A stretch of 64,000 nt of DNA from CAYYJR01 sp964472305 (GTDB lineage Bacteria > Armatimonadota > Hebobacteria > CAIYQO01): assembly GCA_964472305.1 (NCBI GenBank), contig CAYYJR010000009.1, positions 84,104-148,103 of the forward strand. The letters run 5' to 3'. Both the position numbers and the translations under genes were made by a program. Shown in pieces: positions 43,854 to 53,393 of this stretch. The notes below the pieces were generated by a model. The model was not told the DNA's origin and did no database searches. It saw only the letters and a list, made by a program, of their open reading frames with translations. Within the stretch, counting starts at the first letter, position 1, and every line of letters begins with the position of its first letter.

Positions 43854-44972
43854 TCATGCCGAAGAATGTGCCGCTGCGTGCATCACGGCGTCGGTGCGGG
43901 CGAGAGCCGCGCGATCCGCCGTCGTCCACTGATCAAGTGGTTTCACGTTCCCCTCCGCCGTCGGCCAGGCGCCGCCGATGGTCAGGTCTACGCGCAAGGC
44001 GTGTTGCCGTGCCAGCGTAAAGATGCCTGCCGCCGCCTGCACGTCGGTACAGGCGATGATGACACAGCCGCCGTCGGCACCGGCAGCGAGTAGTTCTGCC
44101 ACGTTCATCTGCCCGGCATTGATCGCTTTCACGCCCGGCGTGGCGCATACCGCACGCACCACCGCGGAAAAATCGCCGCATGAATGCACCGCCAATCCGC
44201 CGAACGCACCGGCGATGCGCTGCAAATAGGGTTGGTAAAATTCGCGGTAGAAGTCAGCCGAGATCATCACCAGGCTGTCCGCGGAAAGCGACGCGCCGGC
44301 CTCAGGCGGCACCCAGTCCCAACCGAAAAGATGGGTGCCGACGAACTGCGCGCCCAGTAACTCTTGCTGACGCCGCCATAGCATGATGAACGCTGTGGTA
44401 ACCGCGTTCATCAGTGCATGATAGCGCTCCGGGTCGGTGTATGCCGCGACAAACAACTCGTCATAACCCCATAGCTTGCCGCACACGTCCGCCGGTCCCT
44501 GCATGTCGATCACATGCACGGGAAGGCGTCCTGCTGTTTCCTCCAGCAGATAGCGCTGCATGGCCAGCCACTCACCGGCGGCGCCATCCAACTTTGGTGC
44601 GGGCAGCCGATCGATCTCTTCGGGACAGGCGATGAGCCGCTCGCAGGTGTAGTCGTTCTCGATGACCACCTCGCGCGCGCCGAACATGGTGGGGATGGTG
44701 GATTGCCGACAGCCGGGGAAGAAGGCGGGGATAAAATCGTCGTCCACCTGTCCGCGCAGGATGAATTCGTCCAGGGACGAGCGCAGCCGTGCTTCCGGCG
44801 TCTCGATCGCATCATAATAATTCAGCCGCGCCGGCGCATATACGAACGGCAACCGATCCTGCGACGCCTCGCCCCGCCACAGCCGCGTCCACCGCGCCTT
44901 ACTGCGTGCCAGCCGCTCTGGTGGAAACAACGCCTCCACCTGCTCCAGTTTTGCGCTCACCCAATCGCGCAT
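43854..44972 (-). CDS. Uroporphyrinogen decarboxylase-like (UroD superfamily) protein
   Basis: A 372-residue UroD/methyltransferase-fold barrel. Visible features are PVHVIDMQGPADVCGKLWGY, AFIMLWRRQQELLGAQFVG, FYREFYQPYLQRIAGAFGGL then AVHSCGDF, and the C-terminal VDLTIGGAWPTAEGN. Many such paralogues act in corrinoid-dependent methyl transfer or unknown catabolism rather than heme synthesis, and no heme genes are adjacent. It belongs to the carbohydrate-associated stretch with the GH172 gene upstream (168-nt gap containing palindrome copy 2). Confidence 0.8.
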   Translation of the reverse strand: MRDWVSAKLEQVEALFPPERLARSKARWTRLWRGEASQDRLPFVYAPARLNYYDAIETPEARLRSSLDEFILRGQVDDDFIPAFFPGCRQSTIPTMFGAREVVIENDYTCERLIACPEEIDRLPAPKLDGAAGEWLAMQRYLLEETAGRLPVHVIDMQGPADVCGKLWGYDELFVAAYTDPERYHALMNAVTTAFIMLWRRQQELLGAQFVGTHLFGWDWVPPEAGASLSADSLVMISADFYREFYQPYLQRIAGAFGGLAVHSCGDFSAVVRAVCATPGVKAINAGQMNVAELLAAGADGGCVIIACTDVQAAAGIFTLARQHALRVDLTIGGAWPTAEGNVKPLDQWTTADRAALARTDAVMHAAAHSSA

Positions 44973-45053
44973 GCTGTTTCTCGCCGCCCACGCATTCCGT
45001 CAGTCAAGCGCCGGGCATCCTGTTCGACGCCGAAACAATCCGGCTTTTCACGC

Positions 45054-45089
45054 ATGGTCGAGCAAACCATGGATGGCTTACGCAACCAC
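45054..45089. repeat. Imperfect palindrome, copy 2 (diverged)
   Basis: ATGGTCGAGCAAACC, ATGGAT, then GGCTTACGCAACCAC: it shares AGCAA-CCATGGATGGC and CAACCA with 34507-34542, but pairing of its arms has decayed. It lies 82 nt upstream of the UroD-like start and 52 nt after the GH172 stop. Confidence 0.5.
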
Positions 45090-45140
45090 CGCATTCGGTT
45101 CGGACGCAACCTCGCCCATTCGTCACACGCCACTCACCCT

Positions 45141-46214
45141 TCATCGCGGCCAGCGCAGGTGCACGGGCAGCATCGGTGGAAAGACGGCGTGCGGCTCGGT
45201 CTGGAACCAGTAGGCGACCGAGGCGACATCGTCCTGTAACGGTTGGAATTTGTGATTGGGCCACCAGCCAAGTGCCTGGATGGTCACCTTTAGCTCCTCG
45301 GCGAAACGGATAGGATCCATGATGTGCCAGCGATAGAGGTCATACACCGGCACCGCGTTGGGCTCGTGCCGTACCAGCGGCATACCGAGAAACGCCGTGT
45401 TGAACGCCTGCTCGCGCCCGTCCTCACCGTAAAATCCCCATGCACCGCCGAAGTAATCCTCAGTGCCGGTGCCACAGATGGTCGGGGCGTCAGTATCGCC
45501 GTCGAGGAAGAACTTGATCTCGCCTTCACCCCACCAGCCGTTGGCAAGCTGGGTCCAGGTTAGACCGGTGCCCACGTATTGCCCGTGCCCGCGGATGCCG
45601 TCCACGATCACGTGCTGTGGACAGTCGATGGGCGTCACGCCTCGCCGCCACTGCGCGTGGAAGCGCGCGGCATTATCCGGCACTTCCATCAACGCATAGG
45701 TGATCTGGTAATAACATCCACCGATATCATCCTTCCATTGGTTCTCCAAGGTGATGCGGGCGCGCGTGCCGAACGGCAGCGGCCAGTAGCTGTTGAATCC
45801 GCCGGTGGGATTCACGCAAATCGGCAACGAGTTGACCAGGTGGCGGATGGTGCTGCCGTGACAGAAGAAATCGCCCAACGGTACCTCCACCGACGGTGTC
45901 TTCTCGCCATCCCAAAACATGCGCAGGATGCAGTTGCGATAGGCAACCGGATCGACGGTGATCCAGATATGCTGGATGACGCCGGAACCGTTGACGGTAG
46001 CCAGTTCAGTGACTTTCCCTGCCGGCAGCGTAATACTTGGCCGCACCTTCCACCCCGTACCGAGCATGGACGCCGCGCTGTCCGGCGCGGGACGCTCTTT
46101 CGCTCCCCCACCCCGCGCGCCGGTGGGATTTTCGGCGGAAATCGAACGCGTCTGTGCGGTGGACAACAGCGGGATCATCCCCAATCCCTGTATGAAACCG
46201 GACTGATCCGACAT
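45141..46214 (-). CDS. DUF2961 / GH172 family glycoside hydrolase
   Basis: A 357-residue protein of the DUF2961 family, now glycoside hydrolase family 172 (characterised members act on fructofuranosyl or D-arabinofuranosyl linkages). It shows GSGVIQHIWITVDP, VEVPLGDFFCHG, NPTGGFNSYWPLPFGTRARI and the characteristic GTGTEDYFGGAWGFYG with its acidic pair. The length is normal for the single-domain form and no signal peptide is present. The ATG at 46214 has GGAGG upstream. Confidence 0.9.
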   Translation of the reverse strand: MSDQSGFIQGLGMIPLLSTAQTRSISAENPTGARGGGAKERPAPDSAASMLGTGWKVRPSITLPAGKVTELATVNGSGVIQHIWITVDPVAYRNCILRMFWDGEKTPSVEVPLGDFFCHGSTIRHLVNSLPICVNPTGGFNSYWPLPFGTRARITLENQWKDDIGGCYYQITYALMEVPDNAARFHAQWRRGVTPIDCPQHVIVDGIRGHGQYVGTGLTWTQLANGWWGEGEIKFFLDGDTDAPTICGTGTEDYFGGAWGFYGEDGREQAFNTAFLGMPLVRHEPNAVPVYDLYRWHIMDPIRFAEELKVTIQALGWWPNHKFQPLQDDVASVAYWFQTEPHAVFPPMLPVHLRWPR

Positions 46215-46382
46215 CTATGCTTCCTCCTGTAGGTCACGATACTGATTATCGCGTTTTCCCGGCGATCGGACAAGGGAGGGGGAATAGGGGTTGTAGATGC
46301 AATGCGTTTTTGACCCCAGGTAACTGCAACGCGAACATGCCCCCATGGAGTCAGGGTCATTCCAATGAGCACAGCAGGAGCA

Positions 46383-46425
46383 GAAAAACAACACCACCCC
46401 CGGCGGAGACTCCGCTGAGGGGTGG
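46383..46425 (-). terminator. Rho-independent terminator of the nucleotidyltransferase gene
   Basis: On the minus strand CCACCCC...GGGGTGG encloses an inner GCGGA/TCCGC stem and is followed by TGTTGTTTTTCTG. It lies 38 nt after the stop at 46463. Confidence 0.85.
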
Positions 46426-46462
46426 GCGCTTATCCCTGGTTTCCGTTCACCGGAATTATTTC

Positions 46463-47931
46463 TTACACGCCGATGCCGGCCAGCGTATTCGACGGCGCCA
46501 GCGCCACGATGTTTCCACGCGGCAACTCGATGGGCAAGGTTGGAAAGAACGGCGTGTAATCCATCGTTTCCAACTCTTCGTAGCTTTCACGGCAGTATTC
46601 GCCCATCTGGAGCGCATTCATCACTTCGGCGTGCGCGGGGATTACCGTTTCAGCCGGCACGGTCAGCCGCGGATAGATGCATATGTTTTCGACCAGCGTC
46701 ACGCCGCCTTCCACCACCACTTCGTCCCCGATGGCGGTGAACTGCTTCAACGCCACGCGCTCTTTCAGCGTGGACTTCAGCTCTACCATGCTGCCGGTGA
46801 CGGCATCTTCCAGATAGCTATGGGGACCGATAAGCGAACCGGCGCCTACCGACGAGCGGATGATGGTGGCATGCTCGTAAATCTCGCAATCATCGTCGAT
46901 ATTGCACTCCGCCAGCACCGCGCCGGGAAAACCTGTACGTATTTACCGATACGCACCGGCCCATGGATGCCCACCAGCCCTTGCTCGATTTTTTCCGCCA
47001 GCGTCAACCGGCTGATGGGGTCGGCCAGCTTCAGCGTGGTGGGATCGATCATCACGTTGTTTTTGCGCGACAGGCTGGGCGCCATCTGCGGGAGCATGGA
47101 GAGGAACCGCCCGTACAGCGCATCGTGCATGGTGTGCAGGAAGCCGGGGATGTTACCCAGGTCACCCATGCGATCGATTTGCGAGGCGAACACCGGATAG
47201 CCGTTCGTCACCAACCACGGCAGCAGATCAGCGCCGATATCGCATTGCTTGCGCCGCATGGCCACCAGGTCAGGATGGCGGGCGATTTTGCGCATGGCGA
47301 ACGTGTTCATCAGGTACAATCCGGCGCTGGTCGCCAGCGGTTCCAGTTGGCGCTGTTGTCGCGGGGTATGGAGGCCATAATGGGCATAGATCGCTTCCAG
47401 CGACGGTTTTTCCAGAAAGCCGCGCACGCGCCCGTTCGGCTGACGATCGAGCAGACCGTAGCGTCCGGCGATAACTTCAGCCGGTTGCGGCATGGAAGCG
47501 ATGGTGACCACCGCGCCGGAATTCACATGCGCCTCGTGCAAGGCAGTGAGATCGACATCGAAGATCGAATCGGTGGGGAACACGACGGTGGTCCCATCCA
47601 GGCGGAAATATTCCATGTTGGTCAACAAGGCATCTCCGCTGCCGCGATTCATCTCATCATACCGCACCGGGGAATAGCGCACAGCGGCGCCCAGCGCCTC
47701 ACCGTATCCGATAATATTTTTCACCTGATATCGGTTTTCCTTGCCCCGGGTGACCATCACGAATTCGTGCACGCCCTGTTGGTGGAGGTCGTGCATCACC
47801 CAATCGAGCACGCGGCGACCGAGAAAATGCATTGCCGCTTTGGCGCGCAGGTATCCATGGGCTTTCAATGTCAGGGGTCGCGAGCGCACTCCGCAGCCGG
47901 CGGCTAATCCGATTCCCAACAAGCGTTCCAT
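46463..47931 (-). pseudogene. Glucose-1-phosphate adenylyltransferase-like gene with a frameshift
   Basis: A sugar-phosphate nucleotidyltransferase in two frames. The first part (47931 to about 46927) has the nucleotide loop GIGLAAGCGVRSRPLTLKAH (divergent from GxGxRL), the catalytic-type FPTDSIFDVDL, EKPSLEAIY and a left-handed-helix start GPVRIGKYVQVFP. It then goes out of frame to 46846. From about 46927 another frame continues VLAECNIDDDCEIYEHATII with typical hexapeptide repeats to 46463. Adding one G to the CCCGG at about 46927 gives VQVFPGAVLAECN and a single protein of about 489 residues. The GxGxRL Lys/Arg pattern is atypical. Sequencing error or real mutation cannot be distinguished here. 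Confidence 0.75.
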
Positions 47932-48018
47932 GACACAATTCCTTTCACGGGATTATGTTTGCGCATCGATTGTCGGCCGTCGCAGCCTTGCTGGGTCGAT
48001 TCGTCTGCAGTGACGATT

Positions 48019-48046
48019 TTGTGTAAGCGCGGAAGTCTGTTACAAT
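48019..48046 (+). promoter_or_regulatory. Promoter of der (near-leaderless)
   Basis: TTGTGT (48019-48024), a 16-nt spacer and TACAAT (48041-48046). The der ATG is only 9 nt past the -10 box, so the mRNA should have almost no 5' leader; there is no ribosome-binding site. Confidence 0.6.
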
Positions 48047-48055
48047 AGCGATGAT

Positions 48056-49534
48056 ATGCCAACATTAGCACAACCAAAACCGATCGTCGCCATCGTTGGG
48101 CGGCCAAACGTCGGGAAATCTACCCTCTTCAATCGCCTGTCGGGTCGGCGCATCGCAATCGTCGAGCCTACCCCAGGCGTCACTCGCGACCGGCTCTATG
48201 CGGATTGCGAGTGGTATGGCCATCCATTTGTTCTTATCGACACCGGAGGTATCCAACTTAACCGGGAAGTGTTTGTTGATGAAATTCGCCGGCAAACCGA
48301 CTTCGCCATCGAAGAGGCGGCGGTGATTATCTTCCTGGTGGACGGTACCGAGGGATTGATGCATCTGGATCATGAGATCGCGGAGATGCTGCGACGCACC
48401 GGCAAGCCCGTGGTGCTGACGGTCAACAAGGTCGAGAGCAAACGGCGCGTGGAGGAAGCGACGGAATTTTACGCACTGGGCTTTAGCGAGCCGATCACCG
48501 TCTCCGCGCTGCACGGCATGGATGTGGACATCCTGCTCGACCGTCTGACCGAACTGCTGCCCCCACCGCCCAAGGAGTTGGACGATCCCGAGGAGGAGGA
48601 GCGGCTGCACATGGCCATCGTCGGCCGACCGAACGTGGGCAAGTCGTCGCTGCTGAATGCCATCATCAAGGAAGAGCGCGCCATCGTCAGCGAGATTGCC
48701 GGCACCACCCGCGACGCGCTGGACATCCACTACGATTGGAAGGACAACAAATTCACTATTACCGACACTGCGGGTATCCGGCGGAAGAGCAAGGTGGAGG
48801 AGGACGTCGAGTATTACAGCGTGGTGCGTGCCTTCGGGGCTATCGACCGCTGCGACGTAGCCGTGGTGATGATCGACGCGCTGGAAGGGATCACCGAACA
48901 GGATAAGCGCATCATCGGCTACGCACACGAAAACGGGCGCGGTATCGTGATGGCGGTGAACAAATGGGATGAAAAGCTGAACAACACGCGGCGCGCAAAA
49001 GGCCTGGAAGGCAACGCCCAGTTGAGCAGCAAGGAGCGTCAGGCGATGCTGGCGGAATTCACCACGCATCTCCGCCAGGAAGTCGTCTTCACCGCCTACG
49101 CGCCCATCGTCTTCATTTCCGCACTGAAGCGCCGCGGCATCGACGAACTGCTCACCACCGTGCTCAATGTCGGCGAGCAACACGCCATGCGCATCTCCAC
49201 CAGCGAGTTGAACCGGCTGGTGGCTGAGGCGACTTTCGAGCGACCGGTGTCGCGCCGTGGCCGGGCGCTGAAAATTTATTATGCGACTCAGGTGCGCGTA
49301 AAACCACCAACCTTCTTGCTGTTCGTCAACAACACGGAATTAGTGCATTTCTCCACCGAACGTTACCTGGAAAATCAGATCCGACAGCGCTTCTCGCTGG
49401 AAGGCACGCCGATCCGCATCAAGGTCAAGGAGAGCACGGGGAAAGAGAGAGAGACCGACGGCAAAGAAGGCGAGAAAAAACCGAGCCAGCAATCACGACG
49501 GAAGAAGAGTGATGACGGGCCGCGCGGGAAATAA
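48056..49534 (+). CDS. der: Ribosome biogenesis GTPase Der (EngA)
   Basis: A 492-residue double-GTPase needed for 50S maturation. The first G domain (9-170) has GRPNVGKSTLFN, DTGGI and NKVE (in place of NKxD); the second (185-360) has GRPNVGKSSLLN, DTAGI and NKWD. The KH-like C-terminal domain follows (RRGRALKIYYATQVRVKPPT), then a Lys/Glu-rich tail of about 35 residues. Initiation at 48056 seems leaderless. The NKVE variation of G4 in the first domain is worth noting. Confidence 0.96.
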   Translation: MPTLAQPKPIVAIVGRPNVGKSTLFNRLSGRRIAIVEPTPGVTRDRLYADCEWYGHPFVLIDTGGIQLNREVFVDEIRRQTDFAIEEAAVIIFLVDGTEGLMHLDHEIAEMLRRTGKPVVLTVNKVESKRRVEEATEFYALGFSEPITVSALHGMDVDILLDRLTELLPPPPKELDDPEEEERLHMAIVGRPNVGKSSLLNAIIKEERAIVSEIAGTTRDALDIHYDWKDNKFTITDTAGIRRKSKVEEDVEYYSVVRAFGAIDRCDVAVVMIDALEGITEQDKRIIGYAHENGRGIVMAVNKWDEKLNNTRRAKGLEGNAQLSSKERQAMLAEFTTHLRQEVVFTAYAPIVFISALKRRGIDELLTTVLNVGEQHAMRISTSELNRLVAEATFERPVSRRGRALKIYYATQVRVKPPTFLLFVNNTELVHFSTERYLENQIRQRFSLEGTPIRIKVKESTGKERETDGKEGEKKPSQQSRRKKSDDGPRGK

Positions 49535-49560
49535 CCTCCGCTATGCTCATCCACGGTCTT

Positions 49561-49582
49561 GCCCCCTGGTCAACCAGGGGGC
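49561..49582 (+). terminator. Hairpin after der
   Basis: GCCCCCTGG-TCAA-CCAGGGGGC, a 9-bp perfect stem 26 nt past the der stop. No T-run follows. Confidence 0.55.
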
Positions 49583-49708
49583 TGCCGGTAGACGCCCGAT
49601 CAATCGGGCTTCATGATACATGCTACGGTGGGCGTGCGTTGCAAACGACGCAACAGCGACGATCACACTGCCTGCTGCCGGCACGCACATCGCGTGCAAG
49701 GTATTGCC

Positions 49709-50263
49709 ATGACGCCTGACAATATGCAAATATTTCACGCCATCACGCTGATGTTGAAAAACGGCGGGGAGGCAGTGATTCGCCCACTGACGCGCGACGA
49801 CGGGGAGGCACTCGCCGCCTTTTACGCCGGAGTGCCGTGCGAGGATATCCGCTTCTACTGCCCGCATCCGCTTGACCGCGAACACGCGTTGCGCAACGCG
49901 GCTAACGCCGAGAGTCCACTGGAGGTGGTGCTGGTGCTGGAGACGCCGGCGCAGCCGATTGCCGGGTATGCGTGGTATCGCTGGGGCAACGCCGACGCCG
50001 ACGAAAGCGGATTCGGCATCTGTGTCAGCAGCGCCTGCCAGGGCAGCGGCGCGGGCAAGGCGCTGATGACCCGCCTGTTGGAAATCGCGCGGGAGATCGG
50101 ACCACCGGTTATGACGCTGACCGTGCAGCAGGCCAACGCACGCGGCGTCGCGCTGTACCGGCAGATGGGTTTCCGCATCATCCGTGAGCAAACCCGCGCT
50201 GCCAGCCCGCAGTACGGCTTCGGGGAAGAGCCGGAATACGCCATGGCGCTGCGCGTGCGGTGA
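49709..50263 (+). CDS. GNAT family N-acetyltransferase
   Basis: A 184-residue GCN5-related acetyltransferase. AVIRPLTRDDGEALAAFYAG is the N-terminal strand/helix, FGICVSSACQGSGAGKALMT holds the acetyl-CoA loop (QGSGAG, matching Q/RxxGxG/A), and NARGVALYRQMGFRIIREQT is the family C-terminal motif. The acceptor is unknown. The ATG at 49709 follows a modest AAGG site; an earlier in-frame ATG at 49613 would lie inside the der terminator region. Confidence 0.88.
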   Translation: MTPDNMQIFHAITLMLKNGGEAVIRPLTRDDGEALAAFYAGVPCEDIRFYCPHPLDREHALRNAANAESPLEVVLVLETPAQPIAGYAWYRWGNADADESGFGICVSSACQGSGAGKALMTRLLEIAREIGPPVMTLTVQQANARGVALYRQMGFRIIREQTRAASPQYGFGEEPEYAMALRVR

Positions 50264-50278
50264 ATCCCCCTCCGGGTG

Positions 50279-51445
50279 TCACCCCATATCCCCGTATCCG
50301 GCGGTGGCGGCATCACGCAAATCGGCGTCGAGCAGTTCGTCGCATTCCAGGTTAGGCGTTCCATCGAGTACCTGGCGCACCTGCTGACTGGTCAACACCA
50401 TCTTGCCTTCGTCCTCCAGCCGGTAAATGTCGCTGATCAGCGTGCAGGACAGCATTTCGTCAACAAATTCCGGCTTGAACTGACTGCCGCGCTGCTGTTG
50501 CAGTTGCCAGCGGATTTCACTCTCCGGCAGGCGGATGCGATAACAACGGTCACCGCTCATGGCGTGCACTGCGTCGCACAGCGACAGGATTTGCGCTTCC
50601 CATGGAATCTGTTCGCCGACCAACCCATCCGGATAGCCTTCGCCATCCCAGCGCTCGTGATGCGCGCGCACGATGGGTGCAAGATCAGCCAGCGCCTCGA
50701 CGCTGCTGATGATCTCAGCGCTCAAAATCGGATGGTGCTGCATGGCGGCCAGGTCGACGGGATTCAGCGATTCTGGACGATTGAGGATGTCCTCCGGGAT
50801 GCCGATTTTGCCCAGATCGTGTACCAGCGCGGCGCGTTTCAGCCGCAGGTGATCGACTGTGGGCAGCCCCAGGTGCTGGGCGAAGTGATCGACCAGCCAG
50901 AGAACCGCCAGGCTGTGCTGGCCGCTGTAGGCATCGCGAAGTTCCAGGCTCATCAGCAGCGCGTAGATGGTGTCGCGCACGTGGGTGGAAATGCGGTATT
51001 TCGCCGCATCCACTTCCTGGCGCAGGGTTTGCAGATCGTGGCGGATCGATTCCATCAGCGCCGAGTCGCGCAACGTCTCCATCCGGCGCTCGATGCCGCG
51101 GCGCACGATGCCTTCCAACTCGCGCGGGTCGAAAGGTTTGGTCAGGTAATCAAAGGCGCCCAGGCGGATCGCTTTGCGCGCGGTGTCGATGGAGGCATAC
51201 GCCGTAACCAGGATCACCTCGACGTTGGGATCCTGTGTTTTGATCTTCTGTAAGACATCGGTGCCGTGCATATCGCCCAACCGCAGGTCGAGTAATACAA
51301 TATCCGGTTGCACTTCCGGCAACTTGGCGATCGCATCCGCGCCGCTAATCGCCAGCGACACGTCGTAGCTATCCTTCAACAATATCCGGATCGACTCACG
51401 TACCCCACGCTCATCGTCGACGACGAGCACTTTGTGGCGCGTCAT
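50279..51445 (-). CDS. Response regulator with HD-GYP domain (c-di-GMP phosphodiesterase type)
   Basis: A 388-residue protein. Residues 1-120 are a receiver (VLVVDDERGVRESI, phospho-acceptor Asp in DIVLLDLRLGD, Lys in YLTKPFDP). Residues 165-360 are an HD-GYP domain with AALVHDLGKIGIP, HHPILSAEII and HHERWDGEGYPDGL, all metal ligands intact, so hydrolysis of cyclic di-GMP is likely. The last gene of a five-gene operon, it overlaps the end of the upstream degenerate kinase by 35 nt. The ATG at 51445 has GAGGAGG upstream. Confidence 0.92.
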   Translation of the reverse strand: MTRHKVLVVDDERGVRESIRILLKDSYDVSLAISGADAIAKLPEVQPDIVLLDLRLGDMHGTDVLQKIKTQDPNVEVILVTAYASIDTARKAIRLGAFDYLTKPFDPRELEGIVRRGIERRMETLRDSALMESIRHDLQTLRQEVDAAKYRISTHVRDTIYALLMSLELRDAYSGQHSLAVLWLVDHFAQHLGLPTVDHLRLKRAALVHDLGKIGIPEDILNRPESLNPVDLAAMQHHPILSAEIISSVEALADLAPIVRAHHERWDGEGYPDGLVGEQIPWEAQILSLCDAVHAMSGDRCYRIRLPESEIRWQLQQQRGSQFKPEFVDEMLSCTLISDIYRLEDEGKMVLTSQQVRQVLDGTPNLECDELLDADLRDAATAGYGDMG

Positions 51446-53393
51446 GTCTATCCTCCTCGCGGGAGTTCTCGTTGTCGGCACGCAATGGCAAGCGGCAGAG
51501 AATCGTCAGGACATTCTCCGCTACGGACACGCGCAACGCCCCTTCATGTTGTTCCACGATATACTGCGCCGTTGCCAAACCCAGGTCGATATCTTCCTCG
51601 GAAAAATCGATAAATTGCTGCCAGGGACTCAGGAATCGCTCAGGATTGACGCCGGGTGCAATGGGCGCCTCGATGCTGATGACAATGCCGTCGCCTTCGA
51701 CGCCGACCTTCATCGTGGTGGGCGTCTGGCGATACGACAGGCGGGTGGCGGTGCGCAGTATGCAGGTGAGCGCCGTTTCCAGCCGCTGCTCGTCGCCCGT
51801 CAGGTGCGGCAGCGCGACGGGGATCGACACCACCACGGCGGCGCGCATTTCCTCGGTGCCGGTCACGCGATCGAAAACCGGCGTCAAGTCCATCGGGTGG
51901 AACTGCAGTTCCACATCCTGGGTGAGTACCAGCAGTTGCTCCAGCATGAGGTTCACGCGGCCGATTTCGACCCGCAGCACCGAATCGCAGAATTCCTTGA
52001 AGTCGGGATCATCGGCGCGGGTGGGCGCCAGATTGCTGAAGGTGGACAGCGCCACCAGCGGATTGCGCAGTTCGTGCGCCAGGTAGTGCACCAGGTTGGT
52101 CAACACCTCCAGATTGACACGGCGGTCATGCTCTTCCTCCAGCCGTTTGTGCGCGGACAGGTCTTCAATCAGCAGCATGGCGCTGGGCGGGGTGGTGCCC
52201 AGCGGGAATCCCGTCACCGCCAGCGGATGGGCCAGCGCATCGTTATTCACTTCGCGTCGCGCCAGATCCTGACGGCCCACCAGCGCTTCGTACGCGAGAT
52301 CACCGAGCGGCGAGGGCAGCGCGCGCATATCGGCGCCATACAGCGTGGCGCGAGACTTGCCCAGGATGGCGGCGGCGGCGGCATTGGCGAAGACAATGTG
52401 ATTATCTTCACCCAGCACCAGCGTGCCGGTGGGCATCACGCTCAACATGTGTTCGGTCATCTCCTGCTGGGTGTGCAGCGTGCGGTGCAGCCGGCAGTGG
52501 TGTAGTGCGGCGGCGATCTGGCTGCCCAGGGCAAACAGCGCTTCCAGTTCGGAGGCGCCATAACGCTGGCCGACCAGCCGCGGCCCGATGCCCAGGATTC
52601 CCACCAGTTGACCGTCGAACATCACCGGCACCGCGGCAACCGCCTGCATCAACTCCAACTCGGCTACCGCGTCGGGTGCGGAGAATTGATCGGCATCCTT
52701 CAGCAGAATGCGCGCGGAAGTCGCCAGCCAACGGCACAACGGTGCGGTTTGCGCAAAGGCGCAGTGCGGCACCAGCGTGGAAGGCAATCCGCGCTGGGCG
52801 CGGCAGACGAAATCTCCGTTCGCGGGGTCGCGCAACAGCAATACCACGCGGCTGGTCTGGCATGCCTGTTGTACCCAGGCGGTAAAGGATTCAACAAGCT
52901 GCCCTTCCTCCATGCCGGCGAAAATCTCGGCAAACTGGCGGAACTGCGGCGTCTCCAGCAGGCTATGCTCAGTGGGAGCATATTGTGGCTCGGTGGCAGG
53001 CGCAACCGGCATGGTCTGGACTGTTGGCGGCGGGGATGGACGCTCACCGGCGGTGTGTTGCAGACGGTAGAGGAACAGGTCGAGCGGTTCGTCCAGACGG
53101 GCCAGTTCGTCCGCCACCAGCCACCATGACTCATCTGTCTGCGCGGGCGACAGCATCAGCACCGGCAGCGGACGCGGCAGATGGCGCAACGCGGACAGCA
53201 ATTGCAACCGCGTCTCACGTGGCCAGGAGATATCCACCATCGCCGCGCGCACCGGCAACGTCTGCGCCTGGTCAATCAACTCGGGGACGGAGCGCGCCGT
53301 CACCAACCCCATCGGTGGGGTGGCCAGCGCCAAACGGGTGCGCACGTCGTCCAGATATTGTGTATCGTGAAGCAGATAGCTGATCAGGAACAT
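51411..53393 (-). CDS. GAF/PAS histidine kinase with degenerate ATPase domain
   Basis: A 660-residue cytoplasmic protein. Residues 1-110 look like a receiver-type fold (AAMVDISWPRETRLQLLSAL), 160-300 a GAF domain, 310-410 a PAS domain, and the phosphoacceptor helix has HYLAHELRNPLVALSTFSNL (His 440). The HATPase is decayed: the N-box place reads ALTCILRTATR without Asn, the G1 place reads VEGDGIVISIEAP, and G2 reads IDLGLATAQYIVEQHEG. It may not bind ATP and could be phosphorylated by, or signal with, the complete kinase encoded upstream (10-nt overlap), passing phosphate to the HD-GYP regulator. Confidence 0.82.
   Translation of the reverse strand: MFLISYLLHDTQYLDDVRTRLALATPPMGLVTARSVPELIDQAQTLPVRAAMVDISWPRETRLQLLSALRHLPRPLPVLMLSPAQTDESWWLVADELARLDEPLDLFLYRLQHTAGERPSPPPTVQTMPVAPATEPQYAPTEHSLLETPQFRQFAEIFAGMEEGQLVESFTAWVQQACQTSRVVLLLRDPANGDFVCRAQRGLPSTLVPHCAFAQTAPLCRWLATSARILLKDADQFSAPDAVAELELMQAVAAVPVMFDGQLVGILGIGPRLVGQRYGASELEALFALGSQIAAALHHCRLHRTLHTQQEMTEHMLSVMPTGTLVLGEDNHIVFANAAAAAILGKSRATLYGADMRALPSPLGDLAYEALVGRQDLARREVNNDALAHPLAVTGFPLGTTPPSAMLLIEDLSAHKRLEEEHDRRVNLEVLTNLVHYLAHELRNPLVALSTFSNLAPTRADDPDFKEFCDSVLRVEIGRVNLMLEQLLVLTQDVELQFHPMDLTPVFDRVTGTEEMRAAVVVSIPVALPHLTGDEQRLETALTCILRTATRLSYRQTPTTMKVGVEGDGIVISIEAPIAPGVNPERFLSPWQQFIDFSEEDIDLGLATAQYIVEQHEGALRVSVAENVLTILCRLPLRADNENSREEDRHDAPQSARRRR

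Noticed and set aside
48065..49183. 372-codon minus-strand frame opposite der
   Set aside because: Antisense to a conserved GTPase, with no independent coding evidence.
51432..52505. 357-codon plus-strand frame opposite the degenerate kinase
   Set aside because: The kinase frame has GAF, PAS and HisKA features; the opposite frame has none.
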